64,000 bases of DNA from Pseudomonadota bacterium (GTDB taxonomy: Bacteria; Pseudomonadota; Gammaproteobacteria; Burkholderiales; Burkholderiaceae_C). Where the stretch lies: positions 1-64,000 of the forward strand of contig JAKOYD010000149.1 of assembly GCA_029780695.1 (NCBI GenBank), in the 5' to 3' direction. Within the stretch, counting starts at the first letter, position 1; each line of letters starts with the position of its first letter. The notes beneath the pieces were generated by a model, which did no database searches, was not told the origin of the DNA, and saw only the letters and a list, made by a program, of their open reading frames with translations. Shown piece after piece: positions 1 through 10,564 of this stretch. Position numbers and translations under genes: made by a program.

Positions 1-120
1 AAGGACGCGAAAGAAGTCAAAAATTCTTGGCGTGAATTTGCAAGTGCGACGTACCTTCTGGCAAAAGTACTCTTTGAATTTTTCGCGTCCTTCGCGTCGT
101 CTTTGCGTCCTTCGCGTACG
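1..120. repeat. Palindromic intergenic repeat, copy 1 (cut by window edge)
   Basis: A left arm rich in AAGGACGCGAAAG begins at the first base, and a right arm with TTCGCGTCCTTCGCG lies near 78-118. The arms are complementary, so the unit is an imperfect hairpin. Two further copies occur at 15231-15350 and 53668-53775. This copy also shares the flanking word GCTNGGCTGTT with the second copy. It lies downstream of the carboxylase gene. The left end is missing. Confidence 0.75.
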
Positions 121-140
121 GATGCTCGGCTGTTGGGTGT

Positions 141-1784
<1,644 letters not shown>

Positions 1785-1844
1785 GCGTACACCCCACTCG
1801 CCGTGAATAAGCCCGCCTACGCCGGAACGACGAAGGTAGCGGCG

Positions 1845-2729
1845 TCATGGCTGAAACACCTTCGGCGTCTGGTACAGCGGAAAGCCATCAAATGGCCGCA
1901 CCGCCGCGCGCTGACGCACATCGGACGGCGCCGCCGCATGGCCCCAGCCCATGCGCACCTGCGGGCGCGCGCCGTCCACGCGCAGCACCGTCCCGCTGAC
2001 GAAGCTGGCCGCCGGGCTGAGCAGATAGACGATGGCGGCCGACACCTCGGCCTCGTTGCCAAAGCGGCCGGCCGGCACGGTGTGCGCCATGTCGCGCAGC
2101 ATGGGGCCGGCCTCGGGCGGGTAATGGTCCATGCCGCTGGAGGCGATGTAACCCGGCGCCACCGCGTTCACGCGCACGCCGTGGCGCGCCCACTCCAGCG
2201 CAGTGGTCTCGGTCAGACTGACCATACCCGCGCGCGCCGCACCGCTGTGCGCCATGCCCGGCATGCTGCCCCAGATGTCGGCCACCATGTTGACGATGGC
2301 GCCGCCGCGCGCCGCCATGCACTGCGTGAAGCACTCGCGCGCCATCAAGAAGCCGCCCGTCAAGTTGGTGTCGATCACCGCCTGCCAGCCCTTGGCACTG
2401 ATCTTCTCGGCCGGGGTGATGTACTGGCCGCCCGCGTTGTTGACCAGCGCGTCGATGGCGCCGTGCTGCGCCACGATGTCAGCCACTGTTTGCCGCACCG
2501 CGTCTTCCTGCCGGATGTCGCACACCGCGTGGCTGGCCTGGCCGCCGTCGGCGGTGATTTCATCCTGCACCGCGCGCAGCTTGTCGGCATTGCGCCCGAT
2601 CAGCACCACGCGCGCACCCAGCGCCGCCAGCTCGTGTGCCGTGCAGCGCCCAATGCCCGAGCCGCCGCCCGTCACTACCACCACCTGCCCGGCGAATAGG
2701 TTGGGCGCGAAGACGGATCGATAGGTCAT
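1845..2729 (-). CDS. SDR oxidoreductase of the trans-2-enoyl-CoA reductase (PECR) type
   Basis: A 294-aa short-chain dehydrogenase with the Rossmann motif TGGGSGIG near residues 20-27 and NNAG near residue 97. The usual YxxxK is absent. In its place is HSGAARAG, which is the pattern of peroxisomal trans-2-enoyl-CoA reductases and 2,4-dienoyl-CoA reductases, followed by TALEWA and VNAVAPG as in that group. The likely role is NADPH-dependent reduction of an enoyl-CoA, or a related acyl-CoA step. The gene lies between a TetR regulator and an acyl-CoA carboxylase on the same strand, 60 bp from the latter, which suggests branched-chain or terpene-derived acyl-CoA breakdown. ATG at 2729 is preferred over a GTG one codon upstream. 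No strong ribosome binding site is visible. Confidence 0.85.
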   Translation of the reverse strand: MTYRSVFAPNLFAGQVVVVTGGGSGIGRCTAHELAALGARVVLIGRNADKLRAVQDEITADGGQASHAVCDIRQEDAVRQTVADIVAQHGAIDALVNNAGGQYITPAEKISAKGWQAVIDTNLTGGFLMARECFTQCMAARGGAIVNMVADIWGSMPGMAHSGAARAGMVSLTETTALEWARHGVRVNAVAPGYIASSGMDHYPPEAGPMLRDMAHTVPAGRFGNEAEVSAAIVYLLSPAASFVSGTVLRVDGARPQVRMGWGHAAAPSDVRQRAAVRPFDGFPLYQTPKVFQP

Positions 2730-2808
2730 CACGATTGACGCGAACAGGAAATTGCGCTGTCGTCGCCAAGTGACGAGCGGGTGACATCAGGCCAAATGGC
2801 GTCGGTCC

Positions 2809-3462
2809 TCAACATGCTTCCCCTGTGAACAGCGCCAATGCCTGCGCCGTCAGGTCGTCCAGCGACAGCGCGCCCCGGTCTGAAAACCACTGAACCGACC
2901 AGTTGAGCGCGCCAAAGATGAACAGGCGCGCCACCTCCGGCCGCGCCTTCAGCCGCCCGGCGCGGTGCAGCGCGCGCAACACCGGCATCCAGGCACCTTC
3001 ATAAGCATCCTTCAGCGCGCTCACTTCCTGCTGCTGCGCGGCATCGAGCGAGCGCCACTCAAACAGCATCACCGGAATGAAGTCACTGCCCGCGCCCAGC
3101 AGCACCTCGAAGTGGTTTCGCACCAGCGTGCGCAACCGTTCCTGCGCTGGCGCCCGCGCGCCCAGCGCCTTCAATGCCGCCGCCTGGCTGGCCGCGGCCC
3201 GCGCCATGCCCTCTTGCATCACCGCATGCAGCAGCGCCTGCTTGCTCTGAAAAAAGTAGAACGGCGACCCACTCTGCATGCCCGCCGCCGCCGCAATGTG
3301 GCGCGTGCTGGTGCCGTCAAACCCCTTGCTGCGAAACAGCCGTGCCGCTTCAGCGATCAGCGCCTGGCGACGGTTGCCCTCGTCGCGCTCACCCTCAGTC
3401 TTGCGCGGACGGCCGCGGCGTGCGGGCGGCGGGCTGGCGGGAAGGGCTGCGGCGACGGGCAT
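2809..3462 (-). CDS. TetR/AcrR family transcriptional regulator
   Basis: A 217-aa protein with a proline/arginine-rich start (RRGRPRK) followed by a TetR helix-turn-helix: IAEAARLFRSKGFDGTSTRHIAAAAG, then the FYFFQSKQALL recognition region. The C-terminal part is a variable ligand domain. The first ATG of the open frame (3498) lies inside a perfect palindrome (3489-3518) that looks like the operator of this protein, so the ATG at 3462 is the better start. The gene leads the SDR and carboxylase genes on the same strand, so autoregulation plus control of those genes is likely. The atu (acyclic terpene) system of Pseudomonas also uses a TetR repressor; that parallel is inference. Confidence 0.88.
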   Translation of the reverse strand: MPVAAALPASPPPARRGRPRKTEGERDEGNRRQALIAEAARLFRSKGFDGTSTRHIAAAAGMQSGSPFYFFQSKQALLHAVMQEGMARAAASQAAALKALGARAPAQERLRTLVRNHFEVLLGAGSDFIPVMLFEWRSLDAAQQQEVSALKDAYEGAWMPVLRALHRAGRLKARPEVARLFIFGALNWSVQWFSDRGALSLDDLTAQALALFTGEAC

Positions 3463-3488
3463 GGGAACGCAGCATAGCAAGGCTTTTG

Positions 3489-3518
3489 AATTTTGCAAAG
3501 CAGATGCTTTGCAAAATT
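3489..3518. promoter_or_regulatory. Perfect 30-bp palindrome, probable TetR operator
   Basis: The half site AATTTTGCAAAGCA is followed by a 2-base centre (GA) and its exact reverse complement. It is AT-rich in a GC-rich setting and ends 27 bases upstream of the TetR start codon. TetR regulators commonly bind such dyads in their own promoters. The repressor-operator pairing is inferred. Confidence 0.7.
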
Positions 3519-3697
3519 ATTCGCGGGCGTCGACCAGCGTCTTTACTCGTTTTGGGTCGAAAAAATCCTGCCCTGGCAGTGCAGCTTTCGTAAGGTTTAC
3601 GACCTGCAGCTATCGCTTTGGTTCGGTTGCGCGTTTACCAGTCAACACTGGATTTCGCTCCCCATGTGGATGCGCTTTCCGGTCGACTGCTTTTACC

Positions 3698-5791
3698 TCA
3701 ATGCCGCAGCATCAACGCGTCCACCGCCAGCACGCCCTGCCCTTCGGGAAGCACCATCATCGGGTTGACCTCGGCCTCCGTCACGCCCAGATGCGGCCGC
3801 ACAGCCAGTTGAGACATGGCCGAGATCGCCCGCGCCAAGCTTTCCAGATCACCACGGGGACGGCCGCGCAGTCCTGTCACAGTTTGCAGCATGCGCACTT
3901 CACCGATCATGTCGCGCGCTGTGTCAAGATCGACCGGCGCCAGGCGGATGCTGCGGTCCTTGGCTACTTCGGCCCACACGCCGCCTGCCGCCAGCATCAC
4001 GATGGGGCCGGCATCGGGATCTGTCCTGTACCCGATCAAAACCTCGGCCAAGCCCTTGCACATGGGTTGAATCAAGACTTCATCGCAGGTGGAGTTCGGA
4101 GCGTGTTCGGCGAGCCGGGACTGCAGAGTTTCAAACGCCTGATCGAGTTCCTCGTCCGACCCGATGCCCAGGATAACGCCGCCGACCTCCGTCTTGTGCG
4201 GGATATCAGGCGAGCAGACTTTGGCGACGACGGGATAGGGAAAGGGAAGTGGCGGAGCCTTGCCCTTCAGCGGGGTCACCACGCACGGCGTGTGAGGCAC
4301 GCCCAACTCATCGAGCACGGCATAGGCTTGCGCTTCGCTCAGGGTGGCAAGCGCACCGCCGCGCACCATGCGGCTGGCTTTCGCACGACGCGGGCGCCGG
4401 TTCAGAACAGCCGTGATCACATCGGCGCACCCTTCGGGCGTGCGAAAGCACGGCAGTCCGGCGGTCGTCAATTGGGCCAGTGCCTGCGGCGCGTCGGGCA
4501 CCAGCATGGCGAGCAGCGGCTTCGAGTGGTGGGCGCTGTCGACAATGGGTTTGACGGCGAGGTCCGGTTGAAACCGGGCCGACGAGCCCACCACGGCCGC
4601 CACCATGTCGAATTCGTCGGCATCGAGCAGGATGTCGAGCGCTTTCTTCATCACGTCGTAACGTGTGCCAGCCAGCGTCAGATCAAGCACATGCCCCGCT
4701 TGGCCCGGAACGCCGGCCTCCTGAAGCTTGCGGACCGTGTCTGGCAAGGCAGGCTGCACTGTCACTCCCCGCACGCCCAGTTGGTCTACCAACATGGCCG
4801 CGCCGCCGCCCGTGGTGGCGACCACGCCGACACGTTTCGCGCGCGAGTTGGGCCGCGTGCCCAAGGGCATCTTTTGTGCAAGCGGGAAAGCCTCCAGCAG
4901 CGACTCGATCATCTCCACCCGGGCGACACCCAGATCCTTGAGGAACGCGTCGGCGATATCGTCTTCGCCAGCGAGCGCGCCGGTGTGCGTGGTGGCCATT
5001 TCGGCGGCGGCGCACGAACGGCCCAGCTTGTAGGCGATGACGGGTTTTCCCTTTTCTGCAGCCGCGCGCGCGAACCGCTGCAAGGCGTCGCCATGGCGCA
5101 AGCTTTCGAGGAACAGCAGATAGCCCTCGATTTGTGGATCGTCCAGCGTCGCCTCGCAAATCTCGCCGATGCTCAAATCCACCTCGCTGCCCACCGATAC
5201 CAAGCCGCGAAAGCCAATGCCCCGGGCCTTGCCGCGTGAAACCAGGGCGCCGATCATGCTGCCACTGTGCGATGCCACAAACACCTTGCCGACCGGAAGG
5301 TCGGGTTCTGCGAATGCAGCATTGGCAGTGAGCACCAGGCCGGTCGCCGGGTTCACAACGCCCAGGCTGCTCGGCCCCAGGATGCGGACCTCGGTTTCGC
5401 GCGCCAGTTGACGCAAGGCCGCTTCGCGGGCAACGCCTTCCGGTCCGGATTCCGAGAAGCCGCTGGCCAGGATCGTCACCACCTTGACGCCGCGACGCGC
5501 GCACTCGGCCACCGCCGCAGGCACCGATTCGGTGGGCGTGAGCACGTACACATGGTCAGGTGTCTGCGGCAGACTGGCCATGTCGGGCCATGCCTTGAGA
5601 CCCTGCACCTGGTCGCGCTTGGGATTGATGGGATAGATGGCGCCGGCAAAACCGGAGCGCTTCAAGAACTGGACCGGACGCCCGCCCATCTTGGATGTAT
5701 CGTCCGATGCGCCATAGATGGCGACGCTGCCAGGGTAGATGAGGGCCTGTGCCAGTTCGGCACCGGTCACGTGAGCAACGTTCTGTTTCAT
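3698..5791 (-). CDS. Acetate--CoA ligase (ADP-forming)-type acyl-CoA synthetase
   Basis: A 697-aa protein that joins a CoA-binding Rossmann domain at the N terminus (VAIYGAS near residue 25, NPKRDQV), a succinyl-CoA-ligase-like middle part (GPSSLGVVNP, SHSGSM, TTTGGGAAML-type glycine stretch) and a C-terminal ATP-grasp domain (VVAKVCSPDIPHKTEVGGV). This architecture activates organic acids to CoA thioesters with ATP. The start ATG at 5791 lies two bases after the stop of the upstream Bug receptor, so the genes are co-transcribed and probably coupled. The family covers acetate, malate, pimelate and other acids, so the substrate is open. Context (acyl-CoA dehydrogenase, receptor, PrpD-like protein) suggests a small or branched carboxylic acid taken up from outside. 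Confidence 0.88.
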   Translation of the reverse strand: MKQNVAHVTGAELAQALIYPGSVAIYGASDDTSKMGGRPVQFLKRSGFAGAIYPINPKRDQVQGLKAWPDMASLPQTPDHVYVLTPTESVPAAVAECARRGVKVVTILASGFSESGPEGVAREAALRQLARETEVRILGPSSLGVVNPATGLVLTANAAFAEPDLPVGKVFVASHSGSMIGALVSRGKARGIGFRGLVSVGSEVDLSIGEICEATLDDPQIEGYLLFLESLRHGDALQRFARAAAEKGKPVIAYKLGRSCAAAEMATTHTGALAGEDDIADAFLKDLGVARVEMIESLLEAFPLAQKMPLGTRPNSRAKRVGVVATTGGGAAMLVDQLGVRGVTVQPALPDTVRKLQEAGVPGQAGHVLDLTLAGTRYDVMKKALDILLDADEFDMVAAVVGSSARFQPDLAVKPIVDSAHHSKPLLAMLVPDAPQALAQLTTAGLPCFRTPEGCADVITAVLNRRPRRAKASRMVRGGALATLSEAQAYAVLDELGVPHTPCVVTPLKGKAPPLPFPYPVVAKVCSPDIPHKTEVGGVILGIGSDEELDQAFETLQSRLAEHAPNSTCDEVLIQPMCKGLAEVLIGYRTDPDAGPIVMLAAGGVWAEVAKDRSIRLAPVDLDTARDMIGEVRMLQTVTGLRGRPRGDLESLARAISAMSQLAVRPHLGVTEAEVNPMMVLPEGQGVLAVDALMLRH

Positions 5792-5793
5792 GA

Positions 5794-6762
5794 TCAGTCG
5801 AGCTTGACGCGCTTGAACTGAACGGCCCAAGCGGCGACCTCTTCCCGGATTTCCGCCTTGAAGGCCTCCGGCGTGTTGCCGATCACCAAGCCGCCTTGGG
5901 ATTCGATCTTCTCCTTGACGTCGGGTGAGTTGATCGCGGCCACGGCCGCCTCGTGCAGCTTCTTCACAATCGGCGCCGGGGTGCCCGCGGGCGCAAACAG
6001 CCCGTTCCATGAATCCGAATGCATGCCGGGATAGCCCGCTTCGATGAAAGTGGGCACCTTGGACAAGCCCGCCAACCGCTTGGGGCCGGCGATGGCCAAG
6101 GGCTTGATCTTTCCACTTTGCAGATGAGGCATGGCGCTCGTCGCCGTCATGAACGCCATGTCGATCGTGCCACCCATCAGATCGCCCATCACGTTCGCCG
6201 CGCCCTTGTAGGGTACATGCGTGAGTTTGACGCCCGTCAGGTTCTGCAGCAGTTCCGTGGCCATGTGTTGGGATCCCCCCTGTCCCGTCGATCCGTAGGT
6301 GAGCTTGCCGGGCGATTTCCTGGCCATATCGAGCAGTTCCGCCACCGAATTGACGTTGAGCGATGACCGCACGGCCAGAACGCCGGGCGCCGACGAGAGC
6401 TTGGAGATCGGCTCGAAACTCTTCTCGACGTTGAATTTCTGGTTCTTGTAGACGTACGAGTTCATCGTGATCGGGGCGGCCGCGATCAGCAGTGTGTAGC
6501 CATCGGGCGCCGCCGCGGCGACGGCCTCCGATGCGATGTTGGAGCCCGCGCCCGCGCGGTTGTCGACGATGAAAGGCTGGCCGAGGCGCTCCTGCATCTT
6601 GACCGCCACGAGCCGGGCCACGGCGTCGGTGGGGCCGCCCGCCGAATAGCCCACGATGATGCGCACCGGCTTTTCGGGGTAAGTCGTCTGGGCGATGGCA
6701 GGCAGTGCAAAGCCCAGCCACAGCGAAGCAGCCAGCGCAGTGCGAATGAAACGATGAGTCAT
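5794..6762 (-). CDS. Bug/TctC family periplasmic solute receptor
   Basis: A 322-aa exported protein with a signal peptide ending ALPAIAQ near residue 25, then the family signature TYPEKPVRIIVGYSAGGPTD and the NRAGAGSNIA segment that lines the binding cleft. Bug proteins bind carboxylates, often dicarboxylates or aromatic acids, in the periplasm. No TctA/TctB membrane components occur nearby, which is usual for the large orphan Bug families of Burkholderiales. It lies 40 bp downstream of an acyl-CoA dehydrogenase and two bases before an acyl-CoA synthetase on the same strand. The ligand is probably the acid degraded by these enzymes. Confidence 0.92.
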   Translation of the reverse strand: MTHRFIRTALAASLWLGFALPAIAQTTYPEKPVRIIVGYSAGGPTDAVARLVAVKMQERLGQPFIVDNRAGAGSNIASEAVAAAAPDGYTLLIAAAPITMNSYVYKNQKFNVEKSFEPISKLSSAPGVLAVRSSLNVNSVAELLDMARKSPGKLTYGSTGQGGSQHMATELLQNLTGVKLTHVPYKGAANVMGDLMGGTIDMAFMTATSAMPHLQSGKIKPLAIAGPKRLAGLSKVPTFIEAGYPGMHSDSWNGLFAPAGTPAPIVKKLHEAAVAAINSPDVKEKIESQGGLVIGNTPEAFKAEIREEVAAWAVQFKRVKLD

Positions 6763-6802
6763 GTGCTTGTCTCCAACAGAAGTGATGTGAGGCCGCGCGG
6801 GC

Positions 6803-7957
6803 TCACGGTTTGGCCGCTCTCTGCGAGAACGTCCGCTCGAAAATCCCTTCGGCGATCCGGTTCTTGAGCATCTCGATGGAGCCGCCGGCGATCATCCAGC
6901 CGCGGGTGCGCCGCACGCAGTACTCGACCAGCGATTCCTGGCTGAAACCCATGCCGCCCATCACCTGCATGGCGTCGTTGGCGACTTCCCAGCCCGCCAG
7001 ATTGCACGCCAGCTTGGCCATGGCGGTACTCTGGGCAGACGGCAGCCCCTTCTCCCCTTCGAGCGCGGCCCTGTAGAGCAGCAGTTGCGCCTGCTCCAGC
7101 TTCATCGCCATGTCCACGAACTTCCATTGCAAGCCCTGGAACTCGCACAACTCGCGCCCGAATTGCCGACGGTTCAGCGCATAGTCCCGCGCGACGTTGA
7201 ACGCATGACGGCCGAGCGCAAGCGACCGCGAGGCGTTGCCCAGACGCTCGACGTTGAAGCCGGCGATCTGCCGCTTGAAGCCCCCCGGGCCCAGCAAGAG
7301 ATTGGCCTTCGGCACGCGGCAGTTTTCAAAATACAGTTGCGACCACTGCTCACCATTCATGAAGCCGGACGGCTGACCGATCTCGAAACCCGGTGTGCCT
7401 CGCTCGACCAGCAGCGACCCGATGCCCCCGACCCCGGGGCCGAACCGCACGTACACCAGAAAGAGTTCGGCTTCCGGGCTATGGGTAGAAAACACCTTGC
7501 TGCCGTTGACGACGTAGTGATCGCCGTCCAGCACCGCGGACGTCTTCAGATCGGTGGCCGCTGAGCCGGCATCGGGTTCGGTCATCCCGAGCGAGATCAG
7601 TTTGCGCCCGCCCAGCAGGTCGGGAAGAAATCGCGTCTTCTGCTCGGGGCTGGCGTACTCGACGAACGTGCGGATGGGGCCGAAGTTGCCCGCCTGCACG
7701 ATGTCCGCGCTCTTCGGGCACACCAGGGCGATCTGCTGGATGGCCAGCACCGCGTGCATCAGCGTGCCACCCTGGCCCCCGTCTTCCTCGGGAAACGCAA
7801 TGCCGAGCAACCCTTGCTCGGCCAGCAGGTGGGCCGTTTCCCATGGGTATTGGGAGGCGTGCGCGCGAGCCAGCGCCCCCTCGGCGAGCCGCTCACGCGC
7901 AAAGCGGCCGACCGAATCGGCGAACGCCTGGTGTTCTTCATCCAATTCGAAATTCAT
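6803..7957 (-). CDS. Acyl-CoA dehydrogenase
   Basis: A 384-aa flavoprotein of the acyl-CoA dehydrogenase family, of usual length. Visible features are the N-terminal helical region (EEHQAFADSVGRFARE), the FAD/substrate segment LGMTEPDAGSAATDLKT near residues 130-145, VNGSKVFSTHS, and the C-terminal GGMGFSQE region followed by RTRGWMIAGGSIEMLKNRIAE, where the last part is the usual FAD-dimer contact. It introduces an alpha-beta double bond into an acyl-CoA. It is the first gene of a three-gene operon with a Bug receptor and an acyl-CoA synthetase and is divergent from the MmgE/PrpD gene. Confidence 0.92.
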   Translation of the reverse strand: MNFELDEEHQAFADSVGRFARERLAEGALARAHASQYPWETAHLLAEQGLLGIAFPEEDGGQGGTLMHAVLAIQQIALVCPKSADIVQAGNFGPIRTFVEYASPEQKTRFLPDLLGGRKLISLGMTEPDAGSAATDLKTSAVLDGDHYVVNGSKVFSTHSPEAELFLVYVRFGPGVGGIGSLLVERGTPGFEIGQPSGFMNGEQWSQLYFENCRVPKANLLLGPGGFKRQIAGFNVERLGNASRSLALGRHAFNVARDYALNRRQFGRELCEFQGLQWKFVDMAMKLEQAQLLLYRAALEGEKGLPSAQSTAMAKLACNLAGWEVANDAMQVMGGMGFSQESLVEYCVRRTRGWMIAGGSIEMLKNRIAEGIFERTFSQRAAKP

Positions 7958-8022
7958 GTTGATTCCTGCACCGTAAAAGCAGGGCTTGACTGTGCACGCA
8001 CAACCCTCGATCAGGGTCTTCG

Positions 8023-8036
8023 CTTATCGCTCTAAG
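8023..8036. promoter_or_regulatory. Candidate LysR-type box in the divergent promoter
   Basis: CTTA-N6-TAAG is a perfect dyad in the 185-bp gap between the divergent acyl-CoA dehydrogenase and MmgE/PrpD genes. LysR regulators bind T-N11-A type dyads of this size, and a LysR gene lies just beyond the MmgE/PrpD gene. The link is inference. Confidence 0.35.
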
Positions 8037-8142
8037 GTATGACTATTCCTCATGTCAGAAGACGGATTGGGAACGCCCGAATCCGCGACGCCGCGGCAAT
8101 ATCAGCGGCATCCCATTCCTCGGTTTGAGGCCCCGCAAAACC

Positions 8143-9489
8143 ATGACAGTTGCATTGACCCTCGCCGCCTACGGTGCCGGCATCGAACAATCCCCGCTGC
8201 CGCCAGACGTCGTCCACCACGCCAAGCGTGCCGTGGTGGACTGGTTCGCGGCGCTGATTCCGGGCTCGGTGGCCGCGCCTGCTCGCATCCTCGAATGCGC
8301 CCTGTCCGACGACCTGGGCCGGGGCGACGCCCAGCTGGCATCCGGTCGCCACGCCACGCCGCGAACGGCCGCGCTGATCAACGCAACGGCGGCCCATACC
8401 GTCGAAGTGGACGACATCTATCGCCACGCGATCTACCACCCTGGCGCACCGACCATCGCCGCGGCGTTGGCGCTGGGGCAAGCAAAGAACGTCTCAGGAC
8501 TGCATTTCCTGAAAGCGGTGGTCGCCGGCTACGAAATATCAACTCGCATCGGCGCGACACTCGGCCGGGCGCACTACGAGTTCTGGCACAACACGGGCAC
8601 GGTGGGCACATTCGGTGCCGCCGCTGCTGCAGCGACGGTACTGGGCTTGAGCGCGGCGCCGTATGCGCACGCCTTGTGCACCAGCGCCACCATGGCCGCC
8701 GGGCTTCAGCAGGCGTTTCGCATGGATTCGATGTCCAAGCCCCTGCACGCGGGTCACGCGGCCGAGGCAGGCCTGTTGGCTGCCCTGGCCGCCGAAGCTG
8801 GGTTTACCGGGTCGCTGGACGTGCTGGATGGCGATGCCGGCATGGGCCGTGCGATGAGCAACGGCCCCGACTGGGGACCGGCCGTGAGCGATCTGGGCCA
8901 TGCGTTCAACATCACCGATATGACCTTCAAGAACCATGCCTGCTGCGGCCATACGTTCGCCGCCATCGACGGCGCGCTGGCACTCAAGGCGCTGCATCGC
9001 TTCTCGGTGGGCGAGATCAATCGCATCCGCGTGAGCACCTACGCGCCGGCGCTTGCCGTCGCCGGCAACCCCCACCCGACCACGGCGGCCGAGGCGCGCT
9101 TCAGTCTGCCCTACGTGGTGGCTAGCGCCTTGCTGTACGGAAGCGTTCGCCTGGCAGCCTTCTCGGACGAACGGCTAAGTGACGCGGCAATCCGCCAGCT
9201 GATGACGAAGATCGAGGTTTCGGTCGATGAGGAAATCGATGCCGCCTTTCCGGGCCGGCGCGCCGCTCGTGTCCAGATCTGGCTGAACAACGGAGAGGCC
9301 ATGGCGTTTTTCCAGCCCACCCGAAAAGGCGATCCTGATGCGCCCTTGACGGACCGGGACCTCGACGACAAGTTTCTGGAACTGGCCGAGCCGGTGCTGG
9401 GCGACGCGGCCGCCAGCCGGTTGCTGGCGCGCCTGTGGGCGCTCGAGTCGTTCGACGGGCTCCACGGCCTCACGGACGGCAGCCAATAG
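8143..9489 (+). CDS. MmgE/PrpD family protein
   Basis: A 448-aa protein of the MmgE/PrpD fold (2-methylcitrate dehydratase, aconitate decarboxylase and iminodisuccinate epimerase relatives). Typical stretches are HHAKRAVVDWFAALIPG at the N terminus, AHTVEVDDIYRHAIYHPGAP, the small-residue lid GTFGAAAAAATVLGL, and SKPLHAGHAAEAGLLAALAAEAG. The enzymes act on di- or tricarboxylic acids; the substrate here is not predictable. ATG at 8143 is chosen over an in-frame TTG at 8125. A GAGG lies 12 bases upstream, a rather long spacing. It is divergent from the acyl-CoA dehydrogenase operon, and the shared gap suggests one regulator for both directions. Confidence 0.87.
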   Translation: MTVALTLAAYGAGIEQSPLPPDVVHHAKRAVVDWFAALIPGSVAAPARILECALSDDLGRGDAQLASGRHATPRTAALINATAAHTVEVDDIYRHAIYHPGAPTIAAALALGQAKNVSGLHFLKAVVAGYEISTRIGATLGRAHYEFWHNTGTVGTFGAAAAAATVLGLSAAPYAHALCTSATMAAGLQQAFRMDSMSKPLHAGHAAEAGLLAALAAEAGFTGSLDVLDGDAGMGRAMSNGPDWGPAVSDLGHAFNITDMTFKNHACCGHTFAAIDGALALKALHRFSVGEINRIRVSTYAPALAVAGNPHPTTAAEARFSLPYVVASALLYGSVRLAAFSDERLSDAAIRQLMTKIEVSVDEEIDAAFPGRRAARVQIWLNNGEAMAFFQPTRKGDPDAPLTDRDLDDKFLELAEPVLGDAAASRLLARLWALESFDGLHGLTDGSQ

Positions 9490-9503
9490 CCAGGCGGCGA
9501 CGG

Positions 9504-10397
9504 TCAAGCGCCGGCTTCGCCCAGCAGCCAGTCCTTGAACAGCCCCACCTTGCGACTTTCGCGCGCACGCCTGGGCCAGACCAGGTAATAGGCGCGCGTG
9601 CCGCGCAACGGCAGGTGGAACGGGCGTATAAGCAGCCCCTTCTCGAAATCCTGCGCCAGCAGGCGGTTCTGCCCGATGGCGATGCCCAGGCCATCGACCG
9701 CCGCCTGCCAGGTCAGCACTGACGTGCCAAAGCTCATCTGCACAGCGCCCTCGGCAGCGCTCGTGAGGTCGTTGGCGGCCAGCCAGTCGTGCCAGTCGCT
9801 CTTGCGCAGGCTGGACACCAGCAGTTGGTGGCGCAGCAAGGAGGCAGGAAACTTCGCGTTGGGTGCGTAGCGGGCCAGGTAGGCGGGCGAACAGACCGGT
9901 TCAATCTCATCCTGGAACAGCAAGGCCAACTGAACGCCCGGCCAATGGCCATCGCCAAACTGGATGGCGACATCGGCCTTGTCGCGGTCGAAGTCGACGT
10001 CCGGAACCGCGGTCGTGATCTTTACTTCAATGCCCGGATGCCGTTTTCGGAAGTCGCCCAGCCTGGGAATCAGCCACTTGGCGGCGAAGGTGGTGTAGGT
10101 TTGCACGCGCAGTGTCTTGTCGCTGGCGGCCTTGACGATGTTCTGGGTCGCACTCGCGATCAAGTCGAACGCCGGCAGCACCTGATCCGCGTACGCGCGC
10201 CCCGCCCGCGTCAGCACCACGCCATGGCGCTCACGCCGGAACAGTGCGACGCCCAGATAGGTTTCCAGATTCGCGATCTGCCGGCTCACGGCCGACTGGG
10301 TCACATGGAGTTCGGCCGCCGCCGCGGTGAGGTTTTGAGTGCGCGCGACCACCTCGAACACCCGAAGCGGATTAAGGGGAGGGATGCGGCGAATCAT
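9504..10397 (-). CDS. LysR family transcriptional regulator (GcvA-like)
   Basis: A 297-aa regulator with the opening PPLNPLRVFEVVARTQNLT, helix-turn-helix AAAELHVTQSAVSRQIANLE, and the LFRRERHGVVLTRAG wing that marks LysR proteins. The C-terminal part is a periplasmic-binding-like effector domain. The 'PPLN.LRVFE' start is typical of the GcvA/AmpR-like subgroup. It converges with the MmgE/PrpD gene, leaving only 14 bases between them, and is the natural candidate to control the divergent acid-catabolic genes at 3.7-9.5 kb. The effector is unknown. Confidence 0.9.
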   Translation of the reverse strand: MIRRIPPLNPLRVFEVVARTQNLTAAAAELHVTQSAVSRQIANLETYLGVALFRRERHGVVLTRAGRAYADQVLPAFDLIASATQNIVKAASDKTLRVQTYTTFAAKWLIPRLGDFRKRHPGIEVKITTAVPDVDFDRDKADVAIQFGDGHWPGVQLALLFQDEIEPVCSPAYLARYAPNAKFPASLLRHQLLVSSLRKSDWHDWLAANDLTSAAEGAVQMSFGTSVLTWQAAVDGLGIAIGQNRLLAQDFEKGLLIRPFHLPLRGTRAYYLVWPRRARESRKVGLFKDWLLGEAGA

Positions 10398-10564
10398 GGC
10401 GTCTCATGAAAGCTTTGAGAGCACAAGCATCCGATGATAGAAGCATCCGGATTCAAGAGAATGGCCCGCCGTGCTTCAGAAGATTCCGGCGAACGCCCAA
10501 ATTGCTTCAATTTTTATAGCCTCTCACGCTTTTACACGTGCGCTATCGGCCGATCTTCTCTAAA

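Noticed and set aside
3278..5239. A 653-aa plus-strand frame
   Set aside because: Antisense to the TetR and acyl-CoA synthetase genes; no recognisable domain.
3698..6721. A single 1007-aa minus-strand frame
   Set aside because: Only the part from the ATG at 5791 is family sequence; the upstream 300 residues are an out-of-frame reading of the Bug receptor gene.
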